Of a stretch of 64,000 nt of DNA, positions 22,129 to 32,039 are shown one piece after another. Source of the stretch: Bremia lactucae (Eukaryota; Oomycota; Peronosporomycetes; Peronosporales; Peronosporaceae); NCBI RefSeq assembly GCF_004359215.1, contig NC_090610.1, forward strand, positions 9,416,674 through 9,480,673, read 5' to 3'. A program made the translations under genes and the position numbers. Each line of letters begins with the position of its first letter. The first letter of the stretch is position 1. The notes below the pieces were generated by a model. It had not been told where the DNA came from. It saw nothing but the letters and a program-made list of their open reading frames with translations, and did not search any database.

Positions 22129-23189
22129 CCAAGTACGCATGCTTCACAACCGACTTTCAAGGTGTGCTTCTCGCAAGGTACAATCCTCATCGAGAGGATT
22201 ACTTACGGCAAGCTGAAGAGTTGGTGAATTTTGCCCAGTTAAATGACCCGGGTATTCGCATTGGGTCCAAGTCAACTGTGGCCGTCGTCAAAGGCACTGA
22301 AGGAGGTCGGCGCAGAAACGATAAAGAGAGAAAAGTCAAGAAGACTGGAGCGTGTTTCAAGTGTGGAAAAGAAGGCCACTACAAACGTGAATGTACTAGT
22401 GAGCCTAATAACAACTTTACGTTAGCTGTCTCCGACGGCATTGACTCTACCAGCCAATGGATACTGGACAGCGGGTCAAGTCGACATTTGGTGACAAAGG
22501 CGTCACAGCTAATCGACGCAGTAAAATGCGACGAAGAGTGTTTACTTCCTAATGGGGACAGCTTGCGTATGCAGCTCAAGGGTACGGCCGAGTTCGTGGT
22601 CAGTGTTGACGGCGAAATTCGCCGAGTCAAACTACTCGATGCGTACTACGCAGAAAAGCTACCGTTTAACATCATATCCTATGGCAAGATCGAGGAGCGA
22701 GGGTTTGAACTTCGTTACGATGGACATAAGCGATCAGTGGTTCGGCGGCGTGATGGTTGCAAGATTTTTGATGTTGACAAAGACGACAGCAACGTGTTGC
22801 TAGTGAATGTTGTTGATACAATTGAGCACAAGGATTTTTTTACGGTTGCAGCAATTGCTGAGGCTGTCAACACGCCGATTTCGGACCTTCAGATGGGGAG
22901 TCTACTCGATTTTCACTTAAGATTTGGACACCTCGCCTATGATACAATCGAATTGATGGCGAGTGATCCATCGAGTGGAATAAGGCTAACAGACACCGAG
23001 CGACCCACTTGCTTAACGTGTGCGCAAGGTAAGCAGCGCCGCAACAAGCAGTCGAAGAAAGACACGGGTGAGAACGCTCCTATCGATAGGGTGGGTGGTG
23101 TGATATGCAGCGATATCAAAGGTCCAATAACGCCGGTCGACAGGTCGGGAAACCGATATTTAATTAATTTTAATCGACCACAAGAGTAA
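22113..23189 (+). pseudogene. Copia gag end, protease and integrase start, copy 2
   Basis: Continues copy 2 in the shifted frame: zinc knuckle (CFKCGKEGHYKREC), protease DSGSSRHLV, GAG-pre-integrase FHLRFGHL, and the first integrase aspartate in CSDIKGP. At about 23171 one extra A relative to copy 1 causes a second frameshift and the frame stops at 23189. Confidence 0.8.
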
Positions 23190-23226
23190 CTACTGCCGGG
23201 TATTCCTCGCCAAGACGAAGGACAAG

Positions 23227-25758
23227 GTGACTAAGCATTTCGAAGACTTCATGGTCTACTTTGAAAAGCGATTCAACTGCAAGGTTCACTATCTCCGTAC
23301 GGATGGAGGCGCCGAGTACAAAGTTGTTGACCCATTTTGTAAGAATGTGGGTGTGCGTCGCCAGGTTTCAGAAGCTGACAACCAAGCATCCAACGGAAAA
23401 GCGGAAAGGATGCACCAGACATTGATGAACCTGGTGCGATCAATGATTTTCGGTTCAGGACTCCCGTTGAGCTTCTGGGGTGATGCTGCTGAGTACGCAG
23501 CCTACATACTCAACAGAAGCCCAACGCGGAGTAACGTGGGGCGTGCATCACCTATTGAGGTGCTTACAGGTATCAAACCCAGGCTAACTGATATTGTTAT
23601 ATTTGGATCGCCGTGTACCGCTATTCAGACACCAAAACACAAGGCGCTGGATAGACGTGGAGAAGCGGGATTGATACTCGGGAAGAACGACGAAGTTAAA
23701 GGTTTTCGCGTGTTATTTACTAAGGATCGTGTGGTACGCACAACACAGCATGTGCAGAATATCAAGACGCTGAGTGAAGACGCAAATGCACAACTTCATC
23801 GTCTGACAGATGGCCAATCAGAACATGAAAGCTCATCAGCTAATTCCTCGATTTCGATGGATGAGAACAGATCCAGTCCTGCTGATTTGGCGACTACAAG
23901 TGCAAGTCTAAAGTCTATCGAGACTGACGAATTCTTTGATACCCAACAGACCGATGTAGATCATCGGAAGGAGCCACGTGCCTGTACAAATCCACAAATG
24001 TCACGTGGTAAGCGCGGCGGGCAAGGGAGGTGGTCGAATACCAAGATAATCGCCGAGACACCACGCATGACAACGCGATACGGTGGTAATAAGATACCTC
24101 CACGTGAATTTGTTGGAGCAACTTACCGCGTGGATCCAAGTAATTGGAACATGGCTATGAAGAGTGACAAGCGCGTGGAATGGGAGCGCGCTGCAAGCGC
24201 TGAAATTGACTCGCTGGAAGCAAATGATACGTGGGAGTTGGTTCCACGAACTCAGGAGATGCGACCACTCCATACCAAGTGGGTCTTCAAAACGAAGACG
24301 GATGCCGATGGTAACATCGAGCGTTACAAGGCACGCATGGTAGCGTGTGGCAACGAGCAGTCGTTCGGCAAGGACTATACCCTGACTTTTGCCGCAGTAA
24401 TGGATATGACGACCGGGAAAGTCATTTTGGCACTGGCTCAGATATGGGGAGTTCCAGCAAGACACGGAGACGTACCTAATGCGTACGTGAAGGCGTCTAC
24501 GGAGCCGGACCTCAATATCTATTTGTACGTCCCGCAGGGAATGCAAATTAGCAAAGAAGAAACTCAGCGACTTGGTGTTGAAACCGCAGGTCAAGTGGTT
24601 CTTCAGCTCAAGAGAAGTCTATATGGGCTAAAGCAAGCCGGGAGACTATGGTCTCAGCTTCTACACTCAGAGCTACTTCGAGTTGGATTTGTGCAGTGTG
24701 TGAGCGACTCGTGCCTTTACTTTAAAGTAAATGGTGACGATAGAACGGTCGTGGGGGTATATGTCGACGATTTGCTGATTACAGGGACGTCTGAGGGGCG
24801 AGTGGAAGAAGTATTTGATCTCCTTGTAACGCTGCAGATAAAGAATCTGGGTGCTGTCAGCAAATTTCTGGGCATGAGAATCAGTTACTCGGATGAGTGT
24901 GGATACGAAATTGATCAAGAAGCTACTATCATCGAGATGCTGATAAAGTTTGGATTACAAGATGCGCACTCGGTGATGACGCCAATTGGACTTGATCACG
25001 ACAATAATACGCACGAGGTGGATACACTACTACCTAAAGAGGGCGTGGTTGGATCTGCATCGGTGCAGAATTTCCAGTCGATTGTTGGATCGCTTTTATG
25101 GCTGGCTCGCTGTACGCGTCCGGATGTAGCATATGCCGTACATCGAGCAACTCGGCGAGCTCATGCGCCGACGACGAGCGATTGGCAGCTAGCCAAACGA
25201 ATTGCTAGATACCTAAAGGGTACTAAAGATGTCAAGCTTCGCTTAGGACGACGAAAAGGTACAGAAAGATCGATTGTACAACTCACTAGCACAAGTGATG
25301 CAGACTTCGCCGATGATAAGAGCGATAGGAAGTCAGTGAGCGGTGCTATATTTCGTGTGGACGGTATGATGGTGGGTTGGACCTGTCGGAAGCAGACGAC
25401 CGTCTCACTGTCAACAATGGAAGCTGAATTCACGTCTGCATCGCATGCTGGACAAGAACTACTAGGCCTACGTGAGCTTTTATCCGAGTTGGATTTTCTC
25501 GTGAAGTTAACCATGACAATGGAAATGGATAACCAAGCGGCCATCCGGCAGATGGAAAATGAAGAGAGCTCGGCACGCGCCAAGCATATTGATATCAAGC
25601 TCAAGTTTATTAAGGACTACGCTAAGAAGGGAATTATAAAACCCAGCTTTGTGTCAACTGAGGCGATGACAGCAGACATACTGACGAAGGCATTTAGCGC
25701 CACTCGCCTGCGGGCACTAATGGAGATGTGCTCATTGTACCGCAGCAAGATGGACTAA
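23227..25758 (+). CDS. Copia integrase end, reverse transcriptase and RNase H (843 codons)
   Basis: A long open segment with no own ATG at its start; it is the third part of the broken gag-pol. Integrase second aspartate (LRTDGGAEY) and glutamate (GKAERMHQ) come first. RT (RVT_2 type) starts at WVFKTKTDADGNIERYKARM and carries the catalytic YVDD at residues 512-515 (24760-24771). RNase H of copia type follows: SDADFADDKSDRKSVSG, then STMEAEF and DNQAAI, ending HIDIKLKFIKDY and ADILTKAF, which are hallmark copia C-terminal motifs. Stop TAA at 25756-25758. Function in the family: cDNA synthesis and RNA removal. The upstream frameshifts probably silence it unless supplied in trans. Confidence 0.85.
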   Translation: MTKHFEDFMVYFEKRFNCKVHYLRTDGGAEYKVVDPFCKNVGVRRQVSEADNQASNGKAERMHQTLMNLVRSMIFGSGLPLSFWGDAAEYAAYILNRSPTRSNVGRASPIEVLTGIKPRLTDIVIFGSPCTAIQTPKHKALDRRGEAGLILGKNDEVKGFRVLFTKDRVVRTTQHVQNIKTLSEDANAQLHRLTDGQSEHESSSANSSISMDENRSSPADLATTSASLKSIETDEFFDTQQTDVDHRKEPRACTNPQMSRGKRGGQGRWSNTKIIAETPRMTTRYGGNKIPPREFVGATYRVDPSNWNMAMKSDKRVEWERAASAEIDSLEANDTWELVPRTQEMRPLHTKWVFKTKTDADGNIERYKARMVACGNEQSFGKDYTLTFAAVMDMTTGKVILALAQIWGVPARHGDVPNAYVKASTEPDLNIYLYVPQGMQISKEETQRLGVETAGQVVLQLKRSLYGLKQAGRLWSQLLHSELLRVGFVQCVSDSCLYFKVNGDDRTVVGVYVDDLLITGTSEGRVEEVFDLLVTLQIKNLGAVSKFLGMRISYSDECGYEIDQEATIIEMLIKFGLQDAHSVMTPIGLDHDNNTHEVDTLLPKEGVVGSASVQNFQSIVGSLLWLARCTRPDVAYAVHRATRRAHAPTTSDWQLAKRIARYLKGTKDVKLRLGRRKGTERSIVQLTSTSDADFADDKSDRKSVSGAIFRVDGMMVGWTCRKQTTVSLSTMEAEFTSASHAGQELLGLRELLSELDFLVKLTMTMEMDNQAAIRQMENEESSARAKHIDIKLKFIKDYAKKGIIKPSFVSTEAMTADILTKAFSATRLRALMEMCSLYRSKMD

Positions 25759-25792
25759 AACAAGGCGTGTAATCAGAAACACACGGCACCGT

Positions 25793-25802
25793 GAGGAAGA
25801 AG
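25793..25802 (+). promoter_or_regulatory. Copia polypurine tract
   Basis: GAGGAAGAAG abuts the 3' LTR start TGTTGG, the expected place and composition for plus-strand priming. Confidence 0.75.
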
Positions 25803-26069
25803 TGTTGGAAGGCGATGCTGCAGCGGAGTTTCTGGGACTCGCAAGGAGTTTCGAAACGTCTTTTATTGTAATGGTCACGGAGCGGTGGTTACGGCGAAAG
25901 ATGAAACGATCCAAGGTCGAGAGGTTTCAAGAAGTATGAGGTGCAAGTAACGCACGATGGACAGGTAATTCTGACAAGAAGAGAGTTAAGGCTTACATGC
26001 ATAATATATTCACTTTGTCTTTTGCAAAATAGCACCCATGGAAATTCAATCTGACGTTCAACACCAAAA
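25803..26069 (+). repeat. Copia 3' LTR
   Basis: 267 bp, matching the 5' LTRs; the position equivalent to the gag start reads ATA instead of ATG, while the in-frame ATG three codons later is kept. It is followed by CAGAG. Confidence 0.9.
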
Positions 26070-26074
26070 CAGAG

Positions 26075-26490
26075 ACTCTCAATTCTATAGAACTAATGGT
26101 TCTAGCATTTTAAAGGGCGGTAGAAGCTATTAAAACTTTATGAATCCTAGTTCAAGGGATTAGGGGTTCGTAGAACCAATTGGCAACAAGTGCCCTAGAG
26201 TATTCACCTTAGAAAGGCTTCTATCTCTTACAGTTTAATGCGCAAGCCTTAGGAAGGCACTTAACGCGTTAATATCAAAAAAGGAACTGCACTTTAATTA
26301 TTCAATCTAAAACTTTACCCTAGCTAATTTAAGAATAGATTTGGCTCCAAATTTATATCTCGCGGAGATTTGTTGCTCATAATAAATGAGATTAAAGTAA
26401 TTAACATTTTAGATTAGGATTAAAGAGTATTTTACCCATAAGGTAAATGTAATACAACAACGGTTCTCCAACCCGATGTAGCCCGTTACA
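26075..26490 (-). repeat. G3 LTR, larger part of the 5' LTR split by copia
   Basis: Continues the G3 LTR interrupted at 17534/20984. It ends AACCCGATGTAGCCCGTTACA-like at 26490. The homologous LTR in opposite orientation is at 56016-56242. Confidence 0.75.
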
Positions 26491-26677
26491 TGTAACACAA
26501 ACGATATTTATATTGACCTTTAGCAATCAACAGCTTGATTCGTGCCTAATTGCAATGGCGCTCCGTCGGCGAAACCATTACTTATCTTGTCAAAAAGCGA
26601 ACTTTCGTCGTTCTCACAATTACTGGTAAAAGCATGTGATACTTTGCGCGCATAGAGCTTATATAACCCGCAGCCGT

Positions 26678-28405
26678 TTAATTTGGTGGTGGGTTTTCAT
26701 GATTATATGCCACCAATTCATTAGCAAATCTTTGCAAAGCTAGATCGTTATGTGTTTTACATTCCATAAAGACTTTCTGTAAAATTGGAAATTGGAGGAT
26801 TCCAAATACATATCTCGCTCTGGCTTTAAATCCCTCTGTAAATTTAATCCAGCAATACCATGATCCGATTTGAATTAAAAAGTTTTTATGAAGCTTGAGC
26901 CGAGTAAACAAATTTGCTGCTGCGTTTAGCATAATGTTTTTCGGCTTATTTATGTCAAGTAGCTCCAATTGTACTTCATTCAAAGCGAATTTTGGATATT
27001 TATAATTCAGGTAATCTTTCATTGCCTTCTTCACCAAAATTTGGACAGCCTCAGCCTCTTCATTGCGTACACAAGCGAATTCCATCCAAAATTGAAATAA
27101 TCGATTCTCGTACATCGAAAAATTGATTTTACCAAGTTCAAGCGAACCGAGAAAGATATGCAACTTCAAGCTTTTCCAATGGTCTTTTTGCAGATGCAGC
27201 AAAAGAAGCTGATTGGATTCCAAGCCGTTCGCCGCAGATTGTAGCGCTTTCTGACACCCTCCGGAAACTCTACTTAACCAATCAAGACAATCAATCTGCA
27301 TATCCGGCGAGCTTTGCGTGATGTACAGCAAATAGAGCCTGGTGGTCGGTGAGTTGAAGAACGCGGGATCCATCGGGTTTCTGAGCTGTAGTAGCTCGCG
27401 GACTTGCTCCTGTAAACAATGTCTGAACCAACTCTCAATCAGCTCCTTTTCCAAGTTCGTACCAACCAATTTAACAACTGGAACTCCCTCTGATGCTGCT
27501 AAAAGCAATTCTGCGAGTTGGTCAAAACCCAGCTTGTACTTCAGCTCGCGCAGCAATATTTGATACGACGCAACATCTCCATAATCATTGATGATAGTAT
27601 TCTCCACATTCTTATGACCATACTTTTTCAAATACTTCAGATCGGGCTTATTATCTGTCAGATCTGACGGGTCAATATCGAATTCCTTGTGCCAGTTGTT
27701 TAACCGTTCCACTAGAAGACGCATGCCAATGTTGTCGCCATATCTAATAAGTTTACTCAGTTTCTCAGTTTCATGCGAGTAAGTCTTTTCAAGCTCCACA
27801 CTCAGCACTTGGTAATTGATGCTAGGGTTAGCATCGAGAAATCTTTTTAGCAACGGATCTTGTAAAAGGTTGGGGTCTTTTAGATCGAACTCAGCAAGCT
27901 TGGGGACGGCATCCGTAAATCGTTTGTTCTGGCGATGTAACAAATCATTATGAGTTGACACCGTCATCACTTCTTTATCTGGAACGTCGATAGCTTCAGC
28001 AATAGTTCTCGTCTTTTTATTCGCATTTGCGTGATTTATTCCGGATTTTGAAAGCGCTGCCTCTCCATGTTCGTTATTCTCACTCCAGTAAGGTCTTTTT
28101 TTCGGAATCCGCGATAGGTTAATCACACTTGCTTCGTTAACCGCCTCGTCATAGTTATCTAAATCTATGACAACCTTCGAAACCGCTTTCACAGCTCTTT
28201 CGGCTAGATCTTCCACATCCTTGATAATGTTTGTGTAGTCCATTCTCTCCTCGACGCGGCTCGGAGATTCTTCCATTTTGGAAGGCAAGCTTATTGCACG
28301 AGAAGCTGCAGCCCCTTCTATAGCGGCGGCTTCGAATATTGACAGCAGGGAAGAGGCATATACGAGTGCAACAGCGTGGAGGTAGGTCAAAATCTTGGTA
28401 ATCAT
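26678..28405 (-). CDS. Candidate secreted EER/WY-type effector protein
   Basis: The frame is open from 28522, but I choose the ATG at 28405 because the 575-residue product then begins with a signal-peptide-like segment (MITKILTYLHAVALVYASSL, cleavage expected near the following AAA/SRA). An EER motif (SRVEER) lies at about residues 50-54, where RXLR effectors carry dEER; no RXLR is present. A basic patch IPKKRP at about 99-104 could be a nuclear signal. The C-terminal half is helical with two WY-like units: LKLHIFLGSLEL ... YENRLFQFWMEF (about 411-442) and LFTRLKLHK ... WYCWIKF (about 498-521), plus weaker similar units near 180-190 and 347-360. No transmembrane helix after the signal. Oomycete WY/LWY effectors are delivered to plant cells; that role is inferred from family. 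A truncated paralogue is at 55147-55858. An unrelated secreted helical protein cannot be excluded. Confidence 0.6.
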   Translation of the reverse strand: MITKILTYLHAVALVYASSLLSIFEAAAIEGAAASRAISLPSKMEESPSRVEERMDYTNIIKDVEDLAERAVKAVSKVVIDLDNYDEAVNEASVINLSRIPKKRPYWSENNEHGEAALSKSGINHANANKKTRTIAEAIDVPDKEVMTVSTHNDLLHRQNKRFTDAVPKLAEFDLKDPNLLQDPLLKRFLDANPSINYQVLSVELEKTYSHETEKLSKLIRYGDNIGMRLLVERLNNWHKEFDIDPSDLTDNKPDLKYLKKYGHKNVENTIINDYGDVASYQILLRELKYKLGFDQLAELLLAASEGVPVVKLVGTNLEKELIESWFRHCLQEQVRELLQLRNPMDPAFFNSPTTRLYLLYITQSSPDMQIDCLDWLSRVSGGCQKALQSAANGLESNQLLLLHLQKDHWKSLKLHIFLGSLELGKINFSMYENRLFQFWMEFACVRNEEAEAVQILVKKAMKDYLNYKYPKFALNEVQLELLDINKPKNIMLNAAANLFTRLKLHKNFLIQIGSWYCWIKFTEGFKARARYVFGILQFPILQKVFMECKTHNDLALQRFANELVAYNHENPPPN

Positions 28406-28522
28406 TAGGATATCTTCTTCGCCCGTAAGTTGTAAAGTGTAAATTATGTGGCTGTAATCAAATACCGGTCGACGCCTGATTGACTTAAATGAATTTTCAA
28501 TCTCGTCTTTTAAGCCAACCAT

Positions 28523-29059
28523 GCAATGCTGTCTACTTCTTAAATATCTGTAACAAAACCTAAAATAAGCCGAGATATCCAGAAAAAGTTTAAAGCAGCA
28601 GCGCTTAGGCCATTACCAATCAAATTCCGTGCTCGGGATTATATGCTTTCCTTCTGACACATCCTGCGAAACCGGCAAACGTGATTTGCATGGTCCTGAA
28701 CGCGAGTCGACAATCGGTGGTGCACTTTCGCAAGCGATAGATTGCAAAGTATCGCCTTAATCGAGCACACCGTAACGAACGAGCTTAGTTGCCCTAATGT
28801 TCCACAGTCCCCGTAAAGTACACTTGGTGTACTTAAGGGGATGGTCAAATACTAAATTAAAGTAATTAGACCCAGCACTCGGTGTGGTACACATTTGTGA
28901 CCAACCCTTGTGTATGTGATGCACATGGGTGCATTCATATTAGGAGGGATGACGCCTAGCGTCATCCATTACGCGAAAGATATGCTCGCAATACATATTA
29001 AGTGTTATCTATAGAGATAACATTTTGATTGGTAAAAATAGGTATTTATATTTAATACG
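28523..29059. other. Intergenic DNA upstream of the effector
   Basis: Contains a 69-codon minus frame at 28639-28848 without recognisable features. A short hairpin GGATGACGCCTAGCGTCATCC is centred at about 28959. A promoter for the effector should lie in the left part, but I see no clear oomycete initiator. Confidence 0.4.
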
Positions 29060-29607
29060 ATTAAATATAGATCAGTCTGAAAACTTCTTGCTACTTGGTA
29101 AGTGCGCACGAGGAGCCGGATTCCGCTCCCGTGACGACACTTAACCGAAGTACTTAGTGCGTTGGGTGAGGTCGCTAACGCGCCCACCACAGCTACCTCA
29201 CTGCACACGAGAGAAGCTGGTTAAACCGTTTCCTTGCTGTGCTAGGGTGTGTGTCTAAGTAGAGCGTGGCCGCATTACGACGTGCCCGCCTACACCGTAT
29301 AAAAGATCATGCAATTGATGATTGCAGTTGCGTTCGTCAGACCCAAAGGGCTTCATCATTCCCTCTCAGACTATAGTGCCTGAAGTGCTCACGACTGGAA
29401 GGGTTCATCAGACATACGATCTGATAATCCCATCTCAGGATGGTCGCGCTACAGGAATTATCATTTACCGAAATAATCAAACGAAATTCTTCTGCCAGAT
29501 CGGTGTCTATGCAGACTCGATAATATTATTGAGTTTATACAGAATCAGAGCCAATACCAGTTTCGCAGTACTTTTTCGAGCACGAGATTGGTTTCGGCGC
29601 CGCTGCG

Positions 29608-30112
29608 TGTTACGGGTTACATAATTATTATCCCTATAAGAGGACTAGTACATATTATTTCCCATGAGAGGAAATAAATTAAGAAGTGCAAAATTATTAC
29701 CTTTATTTATTTTGACCTAAATAGTTCCAATAAACCAAATCTGGTATTATTGATGCAATAAAACGTTAGCTCTATTGATTGATTTATTTAAGTATAAATC
29801 AACCCCGCCAATCTATTAAAGACACGATTGTGCGGTGCGCAAGGAGGCGCCATACTTAGTTAGATATAAATATTTTAAGTTCAGTAGTAGATAAAAAGGC
29901 GTTAGGTAGAAAACTAATTATACTAATACAGTTTTACTTTTTCCTTATTCGAAATACATTGAATTACCTTTGGTAGCCAAAGACCCTTTGCTACCTAGAA
30001 ACCCTCCCCTATCCTCTTGTATACGTGAAGTTTTGAGGGACCCAACCTACACTGTAATCGATGTAACGTTAACTAGTACTTACCAGTGCTATTGAAAGGT
30101 GCCCCGTTACAC
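29608..30112 (+). repeat. G2 gypsy LTR (5' LTR, left arm)
   Basis: Begins TGTTACGGGTTACATAATTA and ends GGTGCCCCGTTACA, 505 bp. Followed by CTCATAGCAATTCGTAGTCC, a degraded primer-binding site, then gag. The right-arm copy is 62948-63451. Confidence 0.75.
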
Positions 30113-30510
30113 CTCATAGCAATTCGTAGTCCGTTCAACGACCTGCGCACGTTTGATCCAACATTGACATGTTGGATATAGAAAGAGGGGGCTTTCACCC
30201 CCTTGAGAAGGCTATCACGCCACGCGCAAACGGTTTACTCCTTTGAGTGACGTCGAATGAAGAGCGAGCCTACACGTGCCGAATTTCAGGGCTCGAGCCG
30301 AGCTCCTGGATTTGCAGCAGAGCAAGCGTGACAATCACGCTTATCTTCAACATACACAATACCTGGTCAGTTGTATCGTTAGTCATCCAATAGATGAAGA
30401 AACACAGGTAACTGTGTTATTAAAGGTAGCAACGCTTGATGCAATCGCCAAGATGGGCGATTGCAGATCAAAACAGACCATTCCATGTGGTCTGTGACGC
30501 CAGCGATTTC
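30113..30510 (+). pseudogene. G2 gag fragment fused to RNase H by deletion
   Basis: After the palindromic gag-start variant (about 30158-30182) the sequence carries FRARAELLDLQQSKRDNHAYLQHTQYLVS, matching the Gag block FGARSELLNLKQGKRDAHAYAQHIRLYAS of G1. At about 30455 it jumps to IANQNRPFH-type RNase H sequence; zinc knuckle, protease and RT are absent. Confidence 0.65.
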
Positions 30511-30935
30511 GCAATTAGCTCCGCGTAAACGCAATACGATGCAGACGGCACAGAGCGCGTCGTCTGTTACTAATCGCGTCAGCTACAACCCACTGAACGA
30601 CATTACCTAGTGCAGGACAAGGAGCTCCTTGCCATGAAATATGCGTTGACTAAGTTTAGTGTCTATTTTCTCGGAGATACCGTTTATTGTATATACGGAC
30701 CATGCGTCATTACGCACGGCCGTAAATAGCCTACACATCTCGCAAAGAATGGCGAGGTGGCTTTCCTTATTAGCGGAGGTGAATTTCTCGGTGTACGACG
30801 ACTTAATGTCGTTGCTGATGCGTTATCACGCCGATCAGATTTTAATCCGGCTGCGCATTCCAACAGTGAAAAAATCTCACTGTTGCAACACTCATTACAA
30901 GTGTTCCGTCATCAACCTTGTTTGATGACATAAAG
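30500..30935 (+). pseudogene. Gypsy RNase H remnant
   Basis: Frames encode HVVCDASDFAI, LLAMKYALTKF, TDHASLRTAV, RMARWLSLLAE and ADALSRRSDF-like segments, the standard Ty3/gypsy RNase H series, broken by stops. 30659-30925 is the longest frame. Confidence 0.7.
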
Positions 30936-30971
30936 AAAGCCTGAGCAGAAGATAAGTACCTTCTGCGTTTA

Positions 30972-32039
30972 ATGGATCATCCAACGAATCCATCCGATAA
31001 ATCTTTTCAAGATTTACCGGCTCTATATCGATTGTCATCCGATCGATACACAACATGCAACGGCTTATCGTATTACACAGCCGTTACGGGCGACAATCCA
31101 CGTATCGACGTCCCAACACACAATGATTTGCGCTTTCGCATCCTGTATGAATGTCACGATGCACTGACAAGTGGGCATCGTGGACGTGAGAAGACTTATT
31201 ACCTCACAGTAAATCGCGACTTTTACTGGCCCCGCCAGTATCAGTTCGTGCGCAAGTACATTCGTGCTTGCGAGGTATGTAAACGGGTGAAGCTTAGCCT
31301 TTCATCCCATGCACCTCTCCAACCTCTACCACTCCCGGCAGAATGTTGGCAGTCCGTATCTATGGACTTCGGCTTCGAATTTCCTGTAGGCGATCACAAA
31401 AACAACAGAATCCTTATTTTTGTTAACAGATTCAGCAAGATATTACATCTTGTTGCAGCACCAGAGACGATCACGGCTTCGAGCTGTGTCCGTGCCTTTA
31501 TCGACACGGAATTCAAACTGCACGGTTTACCCCGTGAACTGGTCTCGGATATAGATCCACGGTTCACGGCGAATTTTTGGCAATCCGTATTCCGATCTGT
31601 CAGAATATGACTGACTATGTCAACTTCTGGTCATCCGGAGACAAATGGTCAGACGAAACGCGTAAATCGCGTCCTCGAAGATATACTTAATGGTTACGTC
31701 CAATCGTATACGAATTGGTGCAAGTTTTTACCGATGGTCGAATTCGCCATTAATAATTCGGTGCATGCGTCTACAACGCATACACCGTTCTTCGTGAATG
31801 GCTTACGCCATCCTCGCATTCCCATCCAATTTGAGGGATCCTCTAGTTTAACGGGGGGGGGACTCGCACGAGCAAAACCATTTTTGGCTCATGCTCATCA
31901 CGCGTCGAAGTTAACAATGACGCGAGTGATGTCGATGTCGAAGAAATCGACATCGAGGATGAGAATGACCTCATGGCAGTACGCAAAAAGCGTACTGAAA
32001 AAGACAAAACAAATGAGTCAGCAGAAGAAATTCTGCTAA
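30972..32039 (+). pseudogene. Gypsy integrase, nearly complete but catalytically altered
   Basis: Two frames (30972-31610 and 31617-32039) separated by a stop. Zinc-binding domain H-X-H/C-X2-C: HDALTSGHRGREKTYYL ... IRACEVCKRVK. Catalytic core: D in SVSMDFGFEF, D in LVSDIDPRFT, and the QTER glutamate replaced by lysine (NGQTKRVNRV). The same lysine is in the right-arm copy, while the copy at 39393-39918 has NGQTER with glutamate. Function in the family is cDNA insertion; this copy should be inactive. Confidence 0.75.

Larger units (their letters stand above)
20985..26069 (+). mobile_element. Ty1/copia element, copy 2, full length (5085 bp)
   Basis: Both LTRs (20985-21251 and 25803-26069, 267 bp each), primer site, gag-pol and a polypurine tract are present, flanked by the CAGAG target duplication (20980-20984 and 26070-26074). 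I see about two differences between the LTRs (near 21090 and at the gag ATG), so the insertion is young. Two single-base frame changes break gag-pol. Confidence 0.9.
11738..26490 (-). mobile_element. G3 gypsy element, interrupted by copia
   Basis: Direct LTR copies lie at 11738 to about 12203 and, split by copia, at 17493-17534 plus 26075-26490. Pol is on the minus strand: integrase about 14150-14900, RNase H/RT about 15000-16370, protease-RT linker 16374-17330. Gag and most of protease are missing compared with the arm copy at 34986-36065, so the element was defective. Removing copia and its target duplication gives a G3 insertion of about 6.2 kb. No clear target duplication of G3 itself is seen. 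Confidence 0.65.

Noticed and set aside
24001..24594. 197-codon minus-strand frame within copia
   Set aside because: It lies entirely antisense to integrase/RT sequence with strong motifs and has no protein-like features of its own.
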